Made by a program: the position numbers and the translations under genes. From Deltaproteobacteria bacterium (GTDB lineage Bacteria; Desulfobacterota; Desulfobacteria; Desulfobacterales; C00003060): a DNA stretch of 11,501 nt. The notes beneath the pieces are model-generated. The model was not told where the DNA came from, did not search any database, and saw nothing but the letters and a program-made list of their open reading frames with translations. The stretch's first letter is position 1. Each line of letters opens with the position of its first letter. The stretch is taken from positions 1 to 11,501 of the forward strand of contig JAFDFO010000118.1 of the NCBI GenBank assembly GCA_019309815.1, in the 5' to 3' direction. Below are positions 7,499 to 11,501 of the stretch, piece after piece.

Positions 7499-7672
7499 AT
7501 GGGAATTAGCCAGGAGTTATTGGACATTTTGGCTTGTCCGAAATGCAAGGGAGATATTCATCTGAATGACAGCAAAGACGGTCTTGTCTGTGATCAGTGC
7601 AAACTCCTGTACGAAATCAGGGATGACATCCCTATCATGCTCATAGACGAAGCAAAGCCAATAGAACCGTAA
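7499..7672 (+). CDS. Trm112/YcaR-like small zinc-ribbon protein
   Basis: This 57-aa gene starts MGISQELLDILACPKCKG and ends with YEIRDDIPIMLIDEAKPIEP, the typical Trm112/YcaR (UPF0434) pattern. Two CxxC knuckles, C13-P-K-C16 and C31-D-Q-C34, should hold one zinc ion. The IRDDIPIMLIDEA tail is the family signature. Eukaryotic and archaeal Trm112 activates methyltransferases; the role of the short bacterial forms is unclear. In enterobacteria ycaR lies between lpxK and kdsB, so a link to the LPS locus is familiar, although here it sits between the broken epimerase and ugd. A strong ribosome site precedes the ATG. Confidence 0.9.
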   Translation: MGISQELLDILACPKCKGDIHLNDSKDGLVCDQCKLLYEIRDDIPIMLIDEAKPIEP

Positions 7673-8019
7673 AGATGGTGGCGGGCGGATAGTTAGACCG
7701 AGGCTGCATGGTCATGCCCGAGCTCCATGTTGTGGGCAAATTGGATCTGCTACACCTCTTCCATCCTATCTTCCCGGTCAAACGGATACTGAACATGAAA
7801 ATGTCACCCCTGGAGTATGTCACAGCTGCTCAGATTGTGTCATCGATCTGCCAAAACTGGAAAAACCCGTGACGGGGTCGTGGATTGACAAAGAGCGAAA
7901 AGGAGGCTAAACGAGTTCATTTAGGGTGTTTTGGATCTGCTATGCAATGGCAGCGGTTGAAGTCGTTGATGACCTTGCAGCCCTAGTCAAAGCGTGAGAA
8001 CTCAAAGGAGTGTAATTCA
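7673..8019. other. 347-bp intergenic stretch upstream of ugd
   Basis: No gene is convincing here. A 54-codon frame from the ATG at 7708 to the TGA at 7872 (begins MVMPELHVVGKLDLLHLF) has no recognised family and no good ribosome site; it may be a gene remnant. An exact 12-bp direct repeat TTGGATCTGCTA occurs at 7741-7752 and 7931-7942. A TTGACA at 7885-7890 could be a -35 box, but the match 17 bases downstream (TAAACG) is poor; a TGCTATGCA at 7938-7946 resembles an extended -10. A promoter for ugd is plausible but unproven. Confidence 0.4.
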
Positions 8020-9324
8020 ATGAATATCTGTGTGGTTGGAGTCGGGTACGTCGGGCTTGTCACGGGAGCCTGTTTTGCAGAGTTTGGCCTGCGGGTAACT
8101 TGTATGGACAAGGATGAATCCAAAATTGACAGGCTGAAACAGGGCAAAGTTCCCATTTACGAACCCGGACTTACAGAGCTCGTCAACAAGAATCTCAGTG
8201 AGGAACGCCTCTTATTTACGACAGACATCGAGGATGGTGTTCGCAATGCTCTGGTGATTCTCATTGCCGTGGGCACGCCGGCTGACGACGAGGGTGGTGC
8301 TGACCTGAGATACGTGGAGGAGGTCGCAAGATCCATCGGTCAGACCATGAACGGTTATAAGGTGGTGGTCACCAAGAGCACCGTACCCGTGGGCACCGGA
8401 AAACTGCTTGAGTCGATTATTAAGGAGAATCAGTCAGAACCATGTGCCTTCGACGTGGCTTCAAATCCAGAGTTCTTAAGAGAGGGCTCGGCCATTGAGG
8501 ATTTCCTGCATCCGAACCGGGTCGTTATCGGTGCCGAGAGCGAACAGGCGATTGCTATTCTCAAGGACCTTTACAATCCCCTCTATCTTATTGAAACGCC
8601 CTTCGTGATCACAGACATAGCCACAGCGGAGATGATCAAGTACGCATCCAATGCATTTTTGGCAACAAAAGTCTCCTTTATCAACGAAATGGCAAACATC
8701 TGTGAATTGGTTGGCGCGGATGTACACAGAGTGGCTAAGGGGATGGGCCTTGACGGACGAATCGGATCCAAGTTCTTGCATCCGGGACCTGGTTTTGGCG
8801 GGTCGTGCTTTCCAAAAGACACCCAGGCCATTGTTCAGATTGCGAAACAGCACGGATATGAATTCAAGATCGTCGAAGGTGCCATTCAAGTCAACCACGA
8901 GCGTCCCGGTATGATGATTGAAAAAATCGTATCTGCGGTCGGAGGTGATGCGGAGCAAACAACGATTGCCTTCCTAGGTCTAACCTTTAAACCAAATACA
9001 GACGATATGCGGGATTCGCCCACAATTCCCATCATCAAGGGACTGCAGGCCAAAGGAGCAAAGATCCAGGCATATGATCCGGCTGGGATGATAGAAGCGA
9101 AAAACTATCTGGACGATGTTGACTACAGGGAGGATCTATACGCTGCCGCTGAAGGGGCTGATGTGTTAGTCCTGGCTACGGAATGGAATCAGTTCCGAAA
9201 TATTGACTGGGATCGGATGAGAGGCCTTCTGAAACAACGCAATGTGGTTGATTTGCGAAATATCTATGAGCCGGAACGAATGCGTGACCTGGGGTTTCAG
9301 TACGCGAGCGTGGGGCGGCCCTGA
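8020..9324 (+). CDS. ugd: UDP-glucose 6-dehydrogenase
   Basis: Ugd oxidises UDP-glucose twice with NAD to UDP-glucuronate, a precursor of acidic polysaccharides and LPS sugars, in the cytoplasm. The 434-aa protein has the N-terminal Rossmann motif GVGYVG (7-12), then TKSTVPVGTG (118-127), NPEFLREGSA (149-158), EMIKYASNAF (204-213) with the conserved Lys207, and GPGFGGSCFPKD (256-267) with the catalytic Cys263. The C-terminal NAD/UDP domain includes GLTFKPNTDDMRDSP. An AAAGGAG ribosome site precedes the ATG. The epimerase upstream is the natural next enzyme for UDP-glucuronate but is broken. No frame damage is seen in ugd. The family also holds GDP-mannose and UDP-ManNAc dehydrogenases, but the motifs favour UDP-glucose. 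Confidence 0.95.
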   Translation: MNICVVGVGYVGLVTGACFAEFGLRVTCMDKDESKIDRLKQGKVPIYEPGLTELVNKNLSEERLLFTTDIEDGVRNALVILIAVGTPADDEGGADLRYVEEVARSIGQTMNGYKVVVTKSTVPVGTGKLLESIIKENQSEPCAFDVASNPEFLREGSAIEDFLHPNRVVIGAESEQAIAILKDLYNPLYLIETPFVITDIATAEMIKYASNAFLATKVSFINEMANICELVGADVHRVAKGMGLDGRIGSKFLHPGPGFGGSCFPKDTQAIVQIAKQHGYEFKIVEGAIQVNHERPGMMIEKIVSAVGGDAEQTTIAFLGLTFKPNTDDMRDSPTIPIIKGLQAKGAKIQAYDPAGMIEAKNYLDDVDYREDLYAAAEGADVLVLATEWNQFRNIDWDRMRGLLKQRNVVDLRNIYEPERMRDLGFQYASVGRP

Positions 9325-9350
9325 TGTATTTCTGTTGATCATTCGTACTC

Positions 9351-9926
9351 ATGAGCATTCCACATAAGCCGAAACCAGCCAAGTTAGTTGTTGGTATGTT
9401 TATGCAGGACAAGCTGCTCTTGATAGAGACTGCTTGCCTTCTGCGCACATCCTTTGGACCGGTGGATATTGTAAGTCCGTGGTTACCATTTGATCATACG
9501 GATTACTACGCGCCTGAAATGGGCGCCCCTCTTTTCAGGCGTTTCATCTGTTTCGACACGTTGATCCAGCAGGACGCTTTGCCCGACGTCAAATACATCA
9601 CAAATGATCTTGAGGACCGATTTTCAAAGGGGGGAAAACGGCTTATCAACATCGATCCCGGTTACTTCGTGCCCGAGCGATTTGTCCTGGCGACCGGGAA
9701 GAACTTCGCACACCGTGTCTACCTCAAAGCGGGGATATATGCAGATTTAACCCTGACTTACCGTAAGGGTCGGTTTCATCCGCTGGAGTGGACCTATCCG
9801 GATTATGCCGGGAAACCTATCGTTAGTTTCCTGGAGTCTGTCAGAAACAAATATATGTATCAGTTGGGACAGTCCCCGGACTCGGTACCTTCGGGGACAA
9901 AGGGCGACTATTCTGCGACCCTTTAA
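9351..9926 (+). CDS. DUF4416 family protein
   Basis: This 191-aa protein resembles the DUF4416 family (function unknown). The N-terminus MSIPHKPKPAKLVVGMFM is followed by FGPVDIVSPWLPFDHTDYYAPEMG (D41, H49, T50, D51, Y52 and Y53 are the eye-catching residues). Later come LINIDPGYF, ATGKNFAHRVYL, GIYADLTL and TYPDYAGKPI. It is rich in aromatic and acidic residues. It has no signal peptide or membrane segment, so it should be cytosolic. There is no clear ribosome site before the ATG at 9351, which lies 26 bases after the ugd stop, so translation may depend on ugd. The neighbours (ugd upstream, yicC downstream) do not settle a function, and I assign none. Confidence 0.85.
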   Translation: MSIPHKPKPAKLVVGMFMQDKLLLIETACLLRTSFGPVDIVSPWLPFDHTDYYAPEMGAPLFRRFICFDTLIQQDALPDVKYITNDLEDRFSKGGKRLINIDPGYFVPERFVLATGKNFAHRVYLKAGIYADLTLTYRKGRFHPLEWTYPDYAGKPIVSFLESVRNKYMYQLGQSPDSVPSGTKGDYSATL

Positions 9927-10006
9927 GATACATTGGAATAACGTGAGACAAGACTCTGCTTCTTGAGTTACACATTGGGCGGAGTCATAAGGGTTTGGGT
10001 GATTGT

Positions 10007-10888
10007 ATGATTAAGAGCATGACCGCTTTTGGAAGAGCTGAGAAGGAAGACGAAGGTCGGACATATATCGTTGAGATACGTACACTGAACAGACGTTATC
10101 TGGAGGTCTTAGTGCGTCTTCCTAGACAGTGGTTCCCCATGGAGGATCGTGTCAAGAAACTGATAGGGGGTAAGATCGCACGGGGCCGTGTGGACGTAAG
10201 TGTGAAAGTCAAGGACAGGGCCGAGACGGTTTCCCGAATTGAGGTAAACGTTCCTCTTGCCCAGGCATGTCTTAGAGCTCTGAGGGATCTGAATCGGACC
10301 CTGGAACTGGAAGAAAGAATAGGGTTGAAAATGCTTCTGGCCATGGAAGGGGTTGTCACGGCTACAGAGCCTGAAGTAGATTTGGACAGATCATGGAAAA
10401 CTCTGTCGTCGTGTATTGGCGAGGCGTTGGAAGGCGTGGATGCCATGCGGATTTCGGAGGGCAAGACTGTCTATGACGACTTTCAGAAACGTCTCGGTCT
10501 TGTGGACAACGGTTTTTCTAAGATAAAGGCCCTGTCCCCATCCATTTTATCAGAGTATCATGATCGCTTGCACGAACGGATAACCGTCCTCACTGAAGGT
10601 AAGGTAGAGTTGGATCCAAACCGGCTCGCTCAGGAGGTAGCTTTTCTGGTCGATAAAGGCGACATTACTGAAGAGATAGTTCGTGCCCAGAGCCATCTGA
10701 AGCAGTTTCGGGGCATGATTGAATCAGAAGGTGCGGCTGGAAGATCTCTCGATTTTCTCCTGCAGGAACTCAATCGCGAGGTCAACACCATAGGTTCAAA
10801 GGTGGGAGATGCTGAGCTGTCCCAAGTCGTAGTGTCCCTCAAGAGCGAACTGGAGAAGATTAGGGAGCAGGTGCAAAACGTAGAGTAA
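10007..10888 (+). CDS. yicC: YicC family protein (putative endoribonuclease)
   Basis: The 293-aa protein starts MIKSMTAFGRAE, the standard YicC start; a TTG at 9995 would add four residues but is less likely. The N-terminal domain continues VEIRTLNRRYLEVLVRLP, and the C-terminal DUF1732 part ends with SLDFLLQELNREVNTIGSKV (key residues F254, Q257, E258, N260, R261, E262 and S268), followed by a helical, charged tail. E. coli YicC has been linked to decay of the small RNA RyhB and is reported to have ribonuclease activity; whether this holds here is inference. A GGGTG at 9997-10001 can serve as ribosome site. In many bacteria yicC precedes remA/DUF370, gmk and rpoZ, and the first step of that order is present here. 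Confidence 0.94.
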   Translation: MIKSMTAFGRAEKEDEGRTYIVEIRTLNRRYLEVLVRLPRQWFPMEDRVKKLIGGKIARGRVDVSVKVKDRAETVSRIEVNVPLAQACLRALRDLNRTLELEERIGLKMLLAMEGVVTATEPEVDLDRSWKTLSSCIGEALEGVDAMRISEGKTVYDDFQKRLGLVDNGFSKIKALSPSILSEYHDRLHERITVLTEGKVELDPNRLAQEVAFLVDKGDITEEIVRAQSHLKQFRGMIESEGAAGRSLDFLLQELNREVNTIGSKVGDAELSQVVVSLKSELEKIREQVQNVE

Positions 10889-10967
10889 TTGGAAATAGAA
10901 CATAGCATCCAGTATTGCACCTATATTAGGCTGCTACGTGGAATTTCCAATAACCAATAACGAATAA
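10888..10967. repeat. Short inverted repeat plus heptamers between yicC and remA
   Basis: ATTGGAAAT (10888-10896, starting within the yicC stop codon TAA) is an exact inverted match to ATTTCCAAT (10943-10951), 46 bases apart. The second arm runs into three heptamers CCAATAA, CCAATAA and CGAATAA (10947-10967). The design resembles the element before waaC, but the heptamer sequence is different. No open frame is present. Confidence 0.6.
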
Positions 10968-10974
10968 CAACACC

Positions 10975-10981
10975 CGGAGGA
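10975..10981 (+). promoter_or_regulatory. Ribosome binding site of remA
   Basis: CGGAGGA (10975-10981) lies 4 bases before the ATG at 10986. It is strong and supports that start. Confidence 0.7.
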
Positions 10982-10985
10982 GAGC

Positions 10986-11270
10986 ATGGAAACATCTTTG
11001 TTGAACATTGGATTCGGAAACACGGTGGTTACCAGTCGAATTATTGCAATTGTTACCCCCGGCTCTGCCCCGATGAAACGGCTCAAGGAAGAAGCAAAAG
11101 AGGAGAAACGGTTGATAGATGCTACACAGGGGCGGCGTACTCGTTCCATTATCATAACAGACAGCAACCATGTCATTCTTTCGGCCATTCAGGCCGAGAC
11201 CATATCCCAACGATTTGTGACGGGGTTTGAGTTCAAGGAGGAGAAGAAAAAGGACGCAGCGCCTCATTGA
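10986..11270 (+). CDS. remA: DUF370/RemA family protein
   Basis: This 94-aa protein matches the RemA/DUF370 (UPF0296) family throughout: LLNIGFGNTVVTSRIIAIV (5-23), TPGSAPMKRL (24-33), LIDATQGRRTRSIIITDSNH (43-62) and VILSAIQAETISQRF (63-77). In Bacillus subtilis RemA is a DNA-binding activator of biofilm matrix genes that forms rings. R18 and P29 here fall at positions known to me from B. subtilis loss-of-function alleles, and R50-R51 would be part of the DNA-contact surface. The role outside Firmicutes is uncertain. The charged tail EEKKKDAAPH is extra. Placement after yicC is the common arrangement. The usual follower gmk is not found in the remaining 231 bases. Confidence 0.92.
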   Translation: METSLLNIGFGNTVVTSRIIAIVTPGSAPMKRLKEEAKEEKRLIDATQGRRTRSIIITDSNHVILSAIQAETISQRFVTGFEFKEEKKKDAAPH

Positions 11271-11389
11271 GCGGCGCCGCAAATTGCGACCGCCGGGTTG
11301 AACCGCAATAGCTAACTCAGTCCCCGTCCCCCCGTGGCGGAACTGCGGGGAGCTTCAAAATGCCTGTAAAATAGAAGTTTTTGAACAAG
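11271..11389. other. Non-coding stretch with several hairpins after remA
   Basis: It begins with a perfect palindrome GCGGCGCCGC (11271-11280), directly after the remA stop. Next come ATTGCG (11283-11288) facing CGCAAT (11304-11309), then an 8-bp stem including two G-T pairs, 11330-11337 with 11343-11350, loop CGGAA. None is followed at once by a T tract (the nearest TTTTT is about 28 bases on), so an intrinsic terminator is possible but not canonical. Confidence 0.4.
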
Positions 11390-11486
11390 GATCATCTCCC
11401 GATTAGTTGTAGTTAATTGAGGCCAAATAGATGGGTTATCCCCAATTGAACAGGCGTTATCCCAGAGGGGTCAAGGGGTCCAGGAT
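11390..11486 (+). repeat. Dispersed repeat copy B with octamer array
   Basis: It is collinear with 1192-1288: the first 29 bases are identical and 66 of the first 80 match without gaps. It ends in octamers GGGGTCAA (11467-11474) and GGGGTCCA (11475-11482) plus a partial GGATT. It is in the same orientation as copy A. It lies where gmk would normally begin, so it may have been inserted between remA and gmk. It probably continues past the window edge. Confidence 0.8.
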
Positions 11487-11501
11487 TGCGGCTTTCGCCT
11501 T

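Noticed and set aside
7641..7823. 60-codon minus-strand frame
   Set aside because: It overlaps the end of the Trm112-like gene and the gap, with no ribosome site and no recognisable motif.
8476..8958. Minus-strand open frame (160 codons) inside ugd
   Set aside because: It is antisense to the central conserved part of ugd and is a shadow of that coding sequence.
11330..11350. Intrinsic terminator after remA
   Set aside because: The stem includes two G-T pairs and no T tract follows, so I list it only as a hairpin.

Overview
The window reads as chromosomal DNA of a Gram-negative bacterium, most likely a member of the Desulfobacterota (former Deltaproteobacteria). It combines lipopolysaccharide (LPS) genes (lptG, lpxK, waaA, waaF, waaC) with a DUF4416 gene, a yicC gene and a remA/DUF370 gene. 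The DUF4416 and yicC-remA combination beside LPS genes is what points to that group. This placement is an inference from gene content, not from a phylogenetic marker. All convincing genes lie on the + strand.

Layout. Positions 1-116 are a repeat-bearing spacer. lptG (117-1193) encodes the LPS export permease. A 208-bp repeat-bearing gap follows. lpxK (1402-2514) and waaA (2511-3824) overlap by 4 bp and supply lipid A 4'-phosphorylation and Kdo addition. waaF (3892-4935) and waaC (5099-6145) are two GT9 heptosyltransferases for the inner core, separated by a 163-bp spacer holding a heptamer-repeat element. An NAD-dependent sugar-nucleotide epimerase follows (6209-7121). It is broken by a frameshift and small deletion that removes the catalytic Tyr. 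Next come a 299-bp foldback element (7133-7431), a 57-aa Trm112/YcaR-like zinc-ribbon gene (7499-7672) and a poorly explained 347-bp gap. ugd, encoding UDP-glucose 6-dehydrogenase (8020-9324), leads into a DUF4416 gene (9351-9926), yicC (10007-10888) and remA/DUF370 (10986-11270). The end of the window is non-coding and holds a second copy of the repeat seen after lptG.

How the genes fit together. LpxK, WaaA, WaaF and WaaC act in order on the inner face of the cytoplasmic membrane to finish lipid A and add Kdo and heptose. LptG helps extract finished LPS for transport outward. Ugd makes UDP-glucuronate, and the adjacent epimerase would be expected to act on a UDP-sugar of that kind, but it appears dead in this copy. 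YicC and RemA-type proteins are more general functions (RNA metabolism and DNA-binding regulation) that are often followed by gmk, which is not present here.

The most notable content is not a new protein system but the non-coding DNA. It includes a dispersed repeat with degenerate octamer arrays in at least two clear copies and one partial inverted copy. It also includes two heptamer/inverted-repeat elements, one of which abuts the waaC start codon, and one foldback element with about 72-bp imperfect terminal inverted repeats. I found no CRISPR array, tRNA, rRNA or phage gene.
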